A DNA stretch of 64,000 nt, from assembly GCA_963989385.1 (NCBI GenBank), contig OZ022502.1, positions 15,425,001-15,489,000 on the forward strand, written 5' to 3'. A program made the position numbers and the translations under genes. The notes beneath the pieces are model-generated. The model was not told the DNA's origin and made no database searches. It worked only from the letters and a program-made list of their open reading frames with translations. Source of the DNA: Ctena decussata. Lineage: Eukaryota; Mollusca; Bivalvia; Lucinida; Lucinidae. This document shows, in pieces, positions 53,406-63,707 of this stretch. Within the stretch, counting starts at the first letter, position 1, and each line of letters starts with the position of its first letter.

Positions 53406-56400
53406 CTGAAAATATGTAAAATACTTTATGATAATTGAGCCGCAACACGAGAAAACCAACAAAGTGGTTGTGCACCCAGCAAAGACTCAGATCAGCCTGG
53501 GCATTCACCCAGTCTGACCAGAGTGTTCGCTGTGCCCCTAAAGGGTAGCTAAGAATCTATTCTAGCTCCATGCGGAGAGCAAAGACTCTGATCAGACTGG
53601 GCAGATGCCCAGGCTGATCTGTGTCTGCGCTGGGTGCACAACCACTTTGTTGATTTTGTCATGTTGCGGCTCAATTCTCCTATGTTTTTCTTCCTGTCCC
53701 CATCCAATCATTATATACAATATGTTTTTATGGAGGCTAAAGAGAAATCATAGCCAAATTATTACCAATAGCGCCTACTTGTGGTCTACTGGTAAATCAT
53801 GGACTGCTAACTGAGAAACTACAGGTCTGAGTGCCTGCTCTACTGGTCTTTCGAATCACAATATGAACTGCAGTCAAGAACTCTGTGTGATAGTCATGCT
53901 GATAAGACATACAGGTTTGACTCTACTTCTTATGTCTTATGTTTGTTTCATTTTTGAAGTGAAGTCTACACAGCCCTCTTCATTTAGCACAAGTTTACAG
54001 CGCCCAAATAATGTTAACTAGGTTTCTCAGTCAAAATTTTTTAGAAACTGTTAAGTTACCATACATATGTATAAGTATTTATGACAATACTAAATTTGGT
54101 AGTATTGGTTATAATTATGTATAATATACAATTCTATCACTGGTTGGAGGTGTTATATGTGTGTTACAGCCAAGGTCAAAGTTACAGACCTATGCTAAGT
54201 GGAGGCCCTTAACATCAATTGAGGGCTGCAACAAACGTTAAACTCTGAAGAACAAGGAGATGAATGTAATTCTAAGACAATTTAAAATTGATTTTAAGCC
54301 ATTAATTCAGCTGACTGCTTATTTTCTATGAAGTGATTTGAACCGTGACACGAGAAAACCAACAAAGTGGTTGTGCGCCCAGTGCAGACTCAGATCAGCC
54401 TGGGCATCTGCCCAGCCTGTTCAGAATTTTTCGCTTTGTGCTTAAAGGGTAACTAAGGGTCTAAGCTAGCTCCATGGGGTCAGCGAAGACTTTGATCAGA
54501 CTGGGCGGATGCCCGGGCTGATCTGAGTCTGTGCTGGGCGCAGAACCACAATGTTGGTTTTGTCGTGTCGTGGCTCTTTTTTTTTTTGCTCCATCTGTGT
54601 CATTCATATACAGCATAGACCAGGTCAAAAACATGTACATTTTGCTGACAATCAAGAGTCACAGTGAAGATTCAGCATGCTTTTTGTGAAATTGACAGGT
54701 AAACAGTCTAGTTCTTTGCTGTCTAACTCGATAAAAAGAAAAATTTGCAAGAGAAAAACAGGACCCTTGTCAAAGCCTTAATACAAGAGGTGGTTCATTA
54801 ACAAAAACAAAAAGACCCTAGGAGCATAGACTTCTGCATGAGCAATTCTTGGGTAAACGAGGTTGTATGTGTTAAAAAATTTCCATTAAATGTTCAAGTA
54901 AGAATATACATTGCATCCTCTGTACAATGACAGCATTTATTCCCATATATTTTGACATTAAACTGAATTTGCTGTTGTAAAGAATGCATATTTTGAGCAA
55001 TAAGGCCATTCCATGCATACCAAAATGACATTTTAAGCATTTTGCTGTTATGTAAGGAACGTCGTTATAAAGGGGGTTGATTGTATTGAGACTCCTCCTT
55101 AGAACTGCTTCAATGTCATAATTTTAATCTGAGGTCACAATGTATGTTTTGATGGAGAAATAAGAATGAGCCACCACTCAACAAAACCAACAAAGTGGCA
55201 TGTCTGCCCAGTGAAGACTCAGATCAGCTTGGGAAACCACCCAGTCTGATCAGTCTTCCCTGTCAGCATGGAGGTAGCTTAGACCCTTAGCTACCCTTTA
55301 AGCAAGCATCGAAGACTTTGACCAAACTGGTGGCTACCTAGGCTGATCTATGTCTTCCCTGGGCATACATGCCACTTTGTTGGTTTTGTCAAGTCGCGAC
55401 TCAACTCATCATCAAATACTCCATTTATCTAAGCTTCGGACCAAGCTATTGCACGCATCACAAGCTTAACAAATTCATTTGTCAAGGATTAAATTGTGGT
55501 GTTTTGTTGTATGTCTTGATATTAACGATTTTGACCATGTAACTAACAACTTGGTTATTTTTGAAAACTCAGCACTAGTCAACTTTTGTAGCATGATACT
55601 TACTAGAGCAGTGGAGTTTGACAGGGGGCAATGATAACTCTTTGGCAATATCAGTATTCTTAATCTTGGATGCTTCACCAATCTGAAAGAAACCACAGGC
55701 CATGATAATGACATTTTTCTTTCCATGCCCCATATCTCATGACAGAATAATATGTCTACTAGCATATGCATATCTTGTGCTGAGGCTGGTTTGCATATGC
55801 ATCATGACAGACTTTATCAACAGTCTGGGGACTTATGGATTTCCGTCACGCATATTTGTGATGGTCAGCCATAATTCTTACATTTTTCAGTCCAACTCAC
55901 TAAAATGGCAAATTAACCTACTGGCAGTGTTCAGCCTGACCTGTCTACACTTAAAATTAATATTTGGTCCAGCCCTTAACTATTCTCAGTATTAACAGTT
56001 TTATTTTGGTTATGTCTGAAGAATTATGGTCAAAATTAGGCAAATATTGCTGTGCATTTGACTTGTTTTATTTCCAAGAAAAATAGATATTTACTTTCAA
56101 TTTTTTATAAAGTGTTACGATCAAAATTGTCTACAATGCTTGCTTTTTTGTAAGGGATGCTAACCATACGAGTTACTCAAGGTTTTGCATCAGTTACGCG
56201 ACAGAAAAATACTTGGGGTTTTTAGCCTTTGTTATGGTCAGCCATAACACCAGAAGAAACCAACCTTATGGCTTTCCATCACGTTTCATCCTTCGGACAT
56301 GTAGTGACATCTTGTGGTAAAAATTTCAGTAATTATGTTATGGTAAGCCATCATGTCAGTTCATTTAAAATGCATGGTTAACCATCACAAATATGCGTTA

Positions 56401-59400
56401 TGGAAATCCATAAGTCCCCAGACTGATCAACAAGCCTTCATGTACTAATGAAAAACATTTTGGGACTCTTTGATGGGCAGGAAAATCCTTTTAACAATTA
56501 AACCGCCACTGATGAAAATGGCAGAATTTGCAAACAGTGCAGATCCTGATGAGGTGGCTCATTATGCCACTTCATCTACATCTACACTGTTTGCCCCCTA
56601 GTTTTTGAATTTTCATTATGATATAACTTGGCTGAAACATGTTTTGAAATTTTTGCAGACGTTAATTTTGTCGTCTGCTTTTTGGCGCTTGAAGGGTTAA
56701 GGTAGTCACCACAGAAAGAAAACTCAGGAAAAGCAGACTGGCAATGGTAAAACAAATGCCTCCTGATTATTGTCAATGGGTCATGACTTAACAGAGCTCT
56801 AGATAAGAGGGGTATTTGATGATAACAGGGGGACAATTATTTTTATTTCTCCTTGTAACCATATGTTGTGACCCCTCATCTGAACCGTCATGTCAAGACG
56901 GTTCAGATGAGGGGTCACAACATATGTTTTTATGCAAAATTAACAAAAATTATCCCTAATTATCACAAAATACTCCCTCTTATCTAGAGCTCTGACTTAA
57001 ACTTCATTTTGATTTCCTATATCTTTCCATAATAGAAGTTTTAATAATTGTGAATAGCACTGGGTTCTTCCAGAGACTGATAAATGTCTTCACTTTTCAC
57101 TGTATAGCTATCTTTGGATTCACAGACAGCTGCCAGAAACACGGCTGACTCTGCTCAAAAAGCACAGGTACATGAGGAAACTCAGTCTACGGTGTCTGCA
57201 CCTCGCATAAGGAACTGCCAAAGCTCTATGTAAGAGGTAGTATTTGGTGCGAATGAGTTACAATTTCAGTTAAATCTGAACTGAGTGATAAGTTCAGTTA
57301 AAACATGTTATCACCCCTCATGTAAAACACCTCAACAAGGAAGTTCAGATGAGAGGTATCGACAAGATCTGTCTGCTAACAGACAGCCTTTAAGGCAAAG
57401 CGGGATGCTGATGTCAATGGGATGCCAGAATGCAATAGCTCTTCCCACGGCAATCTGGGAGAAAATGTTTTTAAGCTGGCTTACTGCTCTCTGTTTAGAG
57501 CAGAGAGAAAAGTTAAATGTACAGAACCCCAAAATTTGGACGAATTCTTTTCCCTGAAATACTGAAAATCTTACAAAACTTTTCCTTTTCTCACAACTCT
57601 AAGCTGAGCTTGTCTTGCTGTGCTTTCTTATTGGCAAATTACAAGGTACTGTAATTAGGGGTGACTATTGCAGGCCAAAATGACTATTGCAATACTATTA
57701 CTATTGCAGAAATCCCTATTGCAATACTATTACTATTGCAGGTTACTATTGCAATGCATTGCAATAACTATTGGAGACTGCTTTCTTATCCAGAAATTTT
57801 GCTTATATGTATAAAATCTGGTTTCTTCACATAAGTTGCTGGCTAAAAAGCATTATTAAATGACTGTCATTTGCACATACTGACAACAAAATACAAGAAA
57901 ATGTTATATTTTCCATTCTTTGGAATTCAATATAAGCTAAAACACATTAGTTCCTATTATTCTTTTAGCTAAAAACAATTCCTTCAAGTAAAAGATGCAT
58001 GTCTAAAAACTATTGAGACTATTGCGATATTGGAAACACTATTGCCGATAGTATTGACATTGCAGCTTTCCCTATCAATAGTGACTATTGCCAGTGTCAC
58101 TATTGCGATATACCGATAGTCCGATGTATTATTACACCCCTAACTGTAATGACCCTAAAATTTCAGACACTCTAATCGGACAATTATTGTTTGAAAATTT
58201 ATTGAAAGTGGAATTTACACATGTTAAAGCATCCAAATGATGCTTAGTGAACGGCAAACATTGTAGATCCTGATCAAACTGCTCCTTGAGGAGCAGCTTG
58301 ATCTGAGTCTACAAAGTTTACTTAGACCTGCCTGTCCGAATATTTAGGGTCATTACGGTATCCCACAATTATTATCATACACTCCCCTACCTCCTGTTTA
58401 TCTTATACAGCTCTGAATCATAACTTGCAGAGTTGCAAGATATACTTACATCTTTACCCTTTACCCATTCTGTCGCCAGGGAGCTGGAGGCGATGGCTGA
58501 ACCACAACCAAATGTTTTAAATTTAGCCTCTATGATTTTGCCGTTTTCATCAACACGCACCTGCAAAATTTCAATTCAAAGATTGAACCTTATAGGGAAA
58601 TAATCATTTTTGAAAGCAGAGGTGTCCAGTCAGTCAGACATGTCAGTCTAAACGTTAACACTTTGGACTATGATCTAGAGGCTGTGGATTTGATTCTGGC
58701 AAAGGCTGTGATTTTTCTATAGCCTCTGAGTAACTTCATTGGTTTTGAGACCGATATATACCAGTAAATTCCACCGGTGAATACCAGGGGTGGAATTTAC
58801 CGCCCAACCTTGTTTCAGCCTCCCCATAATTCACCCTTTCCATCACTAATCTACTATGACCGATATACTGTTGAAATTGCCGTAACCCTGAATTATCCAT
58901 CCATACTGAGACAGCTGAGGTCCAAATGACGGAGACTTTTGAGGATAACTATGAGGTAACTTCTGTTTAAACACCATAAAACACACGTTGTGACCCCTCA
59001 TTAGAACCACCTCAATGAGGTGGTTCTAATGAGAGGTCACAACATGTTTTCAACAGTTATCCCAGAATAATCCTGAAACCCTCCCTGTATCTGGATTTCG
59101 GATGACACTGATGACCCTTATGGCTTACACTAACACAAGAGTTGTCTCTCAGAAAAAGCGTTGTTCTTGTTGCACCTCAAAATACAAAGCACTCGTATAT
59201 GTTAGCCACGAAGTCTTACTGACATTCAGAATTACTCTAATGATATTTTTTTTTCAAATTTTGCATATACATGTATAAATTTTTTCTTTTTTTCTTTTTT
59301 CATTCATTTTTATGCAGTTTTTGTGACTTTTTGGAGAAATAAGAAATAACAATTTGATTTCAATAAAAACTGTTCCATCTATACTTTGTATTCTAGAAAC

Positions 59401-59820
59401 AAAATGAGCTGCTACACTACAAAACCAACAAAGTGGCATGTGCACGAAGCAAAGACTCATATCACCCTGGGCATTTTGCCCAGTCTGATCAGACTCTTCC
59501 CTAAGTGCTTAAAGAGTATCTAAGGGTCTAGCTTCTAAGCTAGCTCCATGCGGACAGCAAAGACTCTGATCAGACTGGGCGGATGCCCAGGCTGATCTGA
59601 GTCTTGGCTGGGCGCACATGCCACTTTGTTGTTTATCTCATGTTGCGGCTCACATCACTGTAAGAGTAGCTCATAAGAAAGAGAAGGGGCAAAAAGAAAT
59701 CATTACCTGGAGTTTCATGACATCACCACAGGCAGGGGCACCAACAAGTCCAGTACCCACATCTTTATCATTCTTGTCCATGGAACCCACATTTCTAGGG
59801 TTTTCATAATGGTCTATTAC
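53329..59820 (-). CDS. ISCU: Iron-sulfur cluster scaffold ISCU, four 3' coding exons (N terminus missing)
   Basis: Joining, on the minus strand, 59820-59707, 58560-58450, 55682-55604 and 53405-53329 gives 126 codons with kept phases and a stop. ISCU is the mitochondrial scaffold on which the NFS1-ISD11-ACP desulfurase, frataxin and ferredoxin build [2Fe-2S] clusters; HSPA9 and HSC20 then release them. The three ligand cysteines are all present, in GAPACGD, FGCGS and LHCS, as is the chaperone-binding LPPVK. The residue after LHCS is Met, as in eukaryotic, frataxin-dependent ISCU; bacterial IscU has Ile. Relative to human ISCU (167 residues) only the transit peptide and the first few mature residues are missing. 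No convincing first exon was seen up to 64000. AATAAA (minus strand, 53114-53109) is a possible poly(A) signal. Confidence 0.93.
53434..53675. mobile_element. M1 MITE, copy 9, in ISCU last intron
   Basis: Ends ttgagccgcaacacgagaaa and the complement of gtcatgttgcggctcaa. Its edge lies in the acceptor region of the last ISCU exon. Confidence 0.85.
53676..54339. other. ISCU intron, no repeat recognised
   Basis: Ordinary AT-rich sequence. Confidence 0.45.
54340..54576. mobile_element. M1 MITE, copy 10
   Basis: Both arms well kept (cagactcagatcagcctggg and ccgggctgatctgagtctg). Confidence 0.85.
55083..55443. mobile_element. M2 MITE interrupted by an M1 insertion
   Basis: M2 words (actcctccttagaactgctt, gaggtcacaatgtatg, ggagaaataag) run up to the M1 copy at 55166. 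They resume after it with atcatcaaatactcc and atttatctaagcttcgg, the M2 right end. Confidence 0.6.
55166..55404. mobile_element. M1 MITE, copy 11, nested in M2
   Basis: Ends atgagccaccactcaacaaa and the complement of gtcaagtcgcgactca. Confidence 0.8.
55604..55682 (-). CDS. ISCU: ISCU internal exon (26 codons plus 1 base)
   Basis: Acceptor tttcag, donor cta/gtaagt. It encodes KIKNTDIAKEL, then the chaperone-binding LPPVK and the third ligand Cys in KLHCS. Confidence 0.94.
55683..56497. other. ISCU intron
   Basis: An inverted pair, gacttatggatttccgtcac (about 55828) and the complement around 56400-56420, with ggtcagccata words, suggests an old TIR element at about 55824-56424. No gene was seen. 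Confidence 0.4.
56502..56696. mobile_element. M3 TTAA-flanked MITE, copy 5
   Basis: TTAA at 56498-56501 and 56697-56700. Right end ggcgcttgaaggg with CGTCTGC. Confidence 0.75.
56792..56994. mobile_element. M2 MITE, copy
   Basis: Ends cagagctctagataagaggg and the complement of tatctagagctctg. Long central stem with centre cgtcatgtcaagacg. Confidence 0.85.
57217..57370. mobile_element. M2 MITE, eroded copy
   Basis: Left aagctctatgtaagaggtag, arms tatcacccctcatgtaaa and gttcagatgagaggtatc; right end lost. Confidence 0.5.
57649..58358. mobile_element. TA-flanked MITE split by a hAT insertion
   Basis: The right end (complement taccgtaatgaccctaaat) matches the left end only if the hAT MITE at 57656-58142 and one copy of its duplication are removed. 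TA stands at 57647-57648 and 58359-58360. The interior holds an M3-like hairpin (gcaaacattgtagatcctga). Confidence 0.6.
57656..58142. mobile_element. hAT-like MITE with exact 8-bp duplication
   Basis: The ends are taggggtg and its complement caccccta, flanked by actgtaat on both sides (57648-57655, 58143-58150). The arms are filled with ctattgcaatactattact words. No coding capacity. Confidence 0.8.
58450..58560 (-). CDS. ISCU: ISCU internal exon (37 codons)
   Basis: Acceptor ttgcag, donor gat/gtaagt, phase 0. It encodes VRVDENGKI, KFKTFGCGSAIASSSLATEW and VKGK. It includes the second ligand Cys in FGCGS. Confidence 0.95.
58915..59100. mobile_element. M2 MITE, copy in ISCU intron
   Basis: Arms gtgacccctcattagaacca and tggttctaatgagaggtcac with centre cctcaatgagg; ends diverged. 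Confidence 0.7.
59404..59652. mobile_element. M1 MITE, copy 12, in ISCU intron
   Basis: Ends tgagctgctacactacaaaa and the complement of ctcatgttgcggctca. It lies 55 bp downstream of the 59707-59820 exon in the sense of transcription. Confidence 0.8.
59707..59820 (-). CDS. ISCU: ISCU coding exon (38 codons, first found)
   Basis: Acceptor cttcag, donor cag/gtaatg, phase 0. It encodes DHYENPRNVGSMDKND, then VGTGLVGAPACGDVMKLQ with the first ligand Cys and the Asp next to it. Confidence 0.95.
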
Positions 59821-60777
59821 CTGAAGAATAATAAACATACCACATTTATATGGCTGAGATTCCTTCTTTGACTGTTGAGATTCCTCATCTGAAAAAGGCG
59901 CTCACACTTTTCTGCTTCCTATTTTGTTCTTTTTGGCTTCCTTTACATACCATGATGCGAACACTTTGAAACCTGGTGATAATGATGACAGGATGCAAAG
60001 AAAGCTTTTCGTTGAAGCTGGCACGAAGCTGGCACTGCAAAGCTTCTGCCATCTACAGAGACACGCTACAACCTGTCCCACACCATACGGTGGCCAGTTG
60101 CCAATCTATTCCCAATCAATCGCCGTCTCACCAGCTGTCAGTTGCCGATTAGTCGCTGACCAATCACCAACACGGCTGACTGGTTGTGACAATGTTGCAA
60201 GATTGTAGAGCCAAAGTGTTGATGAAACCCATCAAGGACCAGTCAGCGACCGATCGGCAACCAAAATAAAACAATCCACTACTTCCAGACAAACCACTGC
60301 AACCAGTCTGCTATAAGAATCAGTCGCGGTTAGTCTTCTGTGTGTGCTAAAAAGACTGGCTGCAACTAATTTTGATTGCCAACCGCTTGGTGACCTTGTT
60401 GTGATCATTATAAAACCTTGTCACAACCTCTGCATAGGTTGCGCTGCTGTTGCAAGCTCTGTGGGACCAGGGCCTAAGCTACGGCTAATGGCATAAAATT
60501 ATTACTCCAGGAGGCTCGCGGAACAAATCCATAACATGCACAAAGTCTATATCCTCTCAGTTTCCAAGAATGGAGGTGTGTGACAGTTGATGACCAATCT
60601 CTCTCTAGGCTTATTGTGACCGCGTCATGACAGGGTTGCATTCCATAGTAATCAGTCAAATTGATGGTGTTAAAAGCTAAAGGAGCATGCTGAGGATCGG
60701 AAGCTATCATGAATGCGGTACCTGGAAATACCAGAACCAACCAGTAAGAACTTCAAAAGGAGACTAATATATATAGG
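59821..60777. other. ISCU upstream intron or 5' region
   Basis: 60090-60380 is rich in short degenerate repeats of agtcgctgaccaatc and its complement, probably a small palindromic element. No transit-peptide exon was recognised. Confidence 0.4.
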
Positions 60778-61067
60778 CAGTGTTCTCCCCAGAAATTTCA
60801 GAAGGCATGTCGCTTTTAGCACAAAAATCAGATTTTGACTTGTTGATTGATTTTAGAAATCCTGAATATAGCAATGTTTTGTCAAAATTAGCCTAAATGT
60901 ACATTATTGATGATCTTTAATGCATTTAAAACAACTTTACTGGCTTGGAAATGAAAACAACAGCACTTACATAAATTTTCATTGGAAATTAAGGCATGTT
61001 GCAAAGGTAATTTGAAAAGGAAGGCATGTTGCAAACGACATGCCATAACGGTCTGGGGAGATCCCTG
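60778..61067. mobile_element. hAT-like MITE, CAGTGTTCTCCCCAG type
   Basis: Left end cagtgttctccccaga, right end the complement of cagggatctccccagac, and inner facing words (aaggcatgt and acatgcc). The flanking octamers do not match. Confidence 0.55.
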
Positions 61068-61435
61068 ATAGGGTGAACCTATACTGCATTTAATACTGGT
61101 CAGTCAAAAACATGACCTTTAAAGCTAAAAGAACATGTTGAAAGGAAGCTATCAATCAACAATGTCATGGTGATTTAGACCTAATCCTGGGTACCACAAA
61201 ACATAAGACGGAAACAAGACACAAATTTCTAAAAAAGGAGCACTACTCGTATTTGTACAACGAAACACTGTAAATGGTAAGAGCATAGCAACAAGCCTTA
61301 CTTGCATGTATGATGCAGAGTAGAAGCACCAACTTGACACTTTTATACAGGGTTACTCAGGTATGCGATGTGACTCTTCTCATTAGAAACATGTTGGTCG
61401 GTGCCAAGTTTAACAAGCAAATTCAACAAATTTAT

Positions 61436-62321
61436 GTCCCCCGCCTTGGAAACTAGGTCTCCACTGTTTATACACTTAGTGTTTGAGCTGGAAAAGCAGC
61501 TAAGTTAAAAATTCGAAAAAAAAAGTAATAAAAAAAGTAAAGTGAGGATTATATCCAAACCACATGCATATCTTCAGACCATGATCAAAACACCTGTGAA
61601 GTTTCAAAGGAATGGGCATAAAACTGAAGGAGGAGTTGCACACACAAGGCACCCACTATCTATTCACTTTGATAGTAAAAATGTATGAAAAATGGCTAAG
61701 TTCGATTTGCAAAAAAAGTGATAAAAAAAATGTGAAGATTAAATCCAAACCACATGCATATCTTCAGACCATGACCAAAATACCTGTGAAGTTTCAAAGG
61801 AATCGGCATAAGACTGTAAGAGGAGTTGCGCACACAAGGTACCCACTATCTAGTCACTATGATAGTAAAAACGCCTAAAAATTGAAAAAAGTTCAACTTG
61901 TGGAAAAAGTGACAAAAAATAATGTGAGGATTATATTCAAACCACATGCATATCTTCAGACCATGACCAAAACACCTGTGAAGTTTCAAAAGCATCGCCA
62001 TAAAACTGTTGGAGGAGTTGCGCACACAAGGTACCTACTACCTAGTCACTTTGATAGTAAAAACGCCTAAAAAATGACTAAGTTCAACTTGCGGAAAAAG
62101 TGACAAAAAATAATCTCAGGATTATATCCAAACCACATGCATATCTTCAGACCATGACAAAGACACCTGTAAAGTTTGGAAAGAATCGGCATAAAACTGT
62201 AGGAGGAGTTGCGCACACAAGGTACCTACTACTTTAGGGGGACGGAAAGACGGAAAGACGGATGGATGGACGGAATGCCAAAAACTATGTCCCTCCGCTT
62301 TTCTTCAAAAAGGCGGGGGAC
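61436..62321 (-). mobile_element. Satellite-bearing element H3, copy 2 (inverted relative to copy 1)
   Basis: It runs from gtcccccgccttggaaacta through four units of 189 to 193 bp (catgcatatcttcagaccat near 61562, 61751, 61944, 62136), a GACGGAAAGACGGA microsatellite and a terminal hairpin, ccctccgcttttcttc facing ggcggggg. The frames inside are repeat artefacts. Confidence 0.75.
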
Positions 62322-62850
62322 AATAAACCAAGACTTCACATGTTAATACGCGCTTCTCCTCCTGGAAGAGGAGAGATCTACAAACATGAAAAGTTTATGT
62401 TTGAATTAGCAAATATTTATAGCAGGCGACTTTATTTCAGAGTTTACATCAAAGGAAACTAGAAATTTTGCGATGCAATTTTTCCTCTGCACTTAGGTAA
62501 ACAAAGACTGCTGCATACGAAACATTGGTTAAACCTAAACTGGAGTGCATCATCCATTCAAAATCCTATCTTTAATCTCAGACTTAGCAGGTTCAGAAGG
62601 TCTAGAGAACAGCAGCTTGGTGGACCTGTAGGCGATGGCGCAACACAACGGTGATATGCTTGATGAGTTGAAGTGGCCATCCCGGGAAGCTTGTTAGGAG
62701 CAGACTTATTTTATCTTCTTCAAGATACACTCTGGTGCCATGTAACATGACAAACATAAATGTCTGACCCCAGATACAGTACTGGATATAGGACTGTTAC
62801 AACTTACAGCACCACACAGCTCTCAATATCGTATAAGTCAGACGATTCCT
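62322..62850. other. No gene seen
   Basis: No structure recognised. Confidence 0.4.
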
Positions 62851-63145
62851 GAGAAGCACTGTGGCTAAGTTGTTAGTGCAATTGACGCTGAAGTCAGACT
62901 AGGTTGTGGGTTCGACCCCCACCCAGGGCAAAGTCTTCCTATGTCCAAATGCGTTTTTCTAGCATCATTTGCAGAGATGATGTCAATAAGTGTGTTGTCC
63001 TTTGGAGGCCCCCTGCGCTGCCAGGGAGAGTCATCCCCTGAGCAGGTTAAAGATCCCTATTGTAGCTACATATAGGCTTTCATCCTACAAAACTGGAATG
63101 TACACAAGAACACTGTCTGTGTCCCCCTTTGGGCTTAAGGTGTAT
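62851..63145 (+). mobile_element. SINE-D, tRNA-derived
   Basis: The head is ctgtggctaagttgttagtg with B box gtgggttcgacccccac, followed by a long non-coding body. The acceptor stem does not close properly, so it is not taken as a tRNA gene. Confidence 0.6.
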
Positions 63146-63627
63146 CCCGGCTCAACCTATTTTCGACCACTGCCTAATTTTGACCACCTAAGACTTTGCC
63201 TCATAAAAATCTAAACAAGCTGAACTTTGCAGATGTGATGGTATCTTTGTTTACAGCAGAGACAGGCATGCTAGGCAGTGGTGTCTGTTTAGATTTGGTT
63301 GCTTAGTTTGAGCCATGAATAAGCATTGCAGTGAAGTACCCCTGTTTTCTTGAGGTTTTTCTTATTACCAAATTATCTGCTTGTTTCCATGGCTACTAAT
63401 TATACATGTTTGAAACTGTAGTCTTTGTTTATACATCTTTATGATTAAATGTATTTTCCGTGTCAACTGTTTCCCAACAGAACTGAAAAGCTTACCATGC
63501 AAATTTATTTTGAGGTAAAATATTTGGTTTACCGTGCTTATGGCGGTTTTCTTTATTTTCTCAGCTTTTTTAAATTGTTTATGTGTCAGAAATTGAAATA
63601 TTAAATGCCTCATCATGGTCATCATAT
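63146..63627. other. No gene seen
   Basis: AT-rich sequence without recognised structure. Confidence 0.4.
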
Positions 63628-63707
63628 TTCAATTCTCATATCGACGTTACCCCCGCACCTCAGCGGAACGTATCCATAGCCGCAGTAACGGGGCGCCGAG
63701 CGTCCGT
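63628..63707. repeat. 80-bp GC-rich module, copy 2
   Basis: It differs from 6361-6440 at five of 80 positions. Here it is not inside tandem-repeat arms; its neighbours are ordinary AT-rich DNA, and the match stops sharply on both sides. Confidence 0.75.

Noticed and set aside
60474..60740. An 88-codon minus-strand frame just upstream of the first ISCU exon found
   Set aside because: It does not resemble a mitochondrial transit peptide and lacks a donor in the right phase near a YHK-like end. Part of its sequence recurs loosely at 61090-61200, suggesting repeat DNA.
61300..61340. Possible ISCU exon 1 ending before a good donor (caa/gtaagg on the minus strand)
   Set aside because: The phase would fit, but the upstream frame is closed by a stop within 20 codons and has no ATG or arginine-rich transit sequence.
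61612..62070. Frames of 62 to 88 codons with similar sequence
   Set aside because: They come from successive ~190-bp units of the H3 satellite element, not from duplicated genes.
62866..62935. Possible tRNA gene with a good B box
   Set aside because: The acceptor stem does not pair and a long SINE-like body follows.
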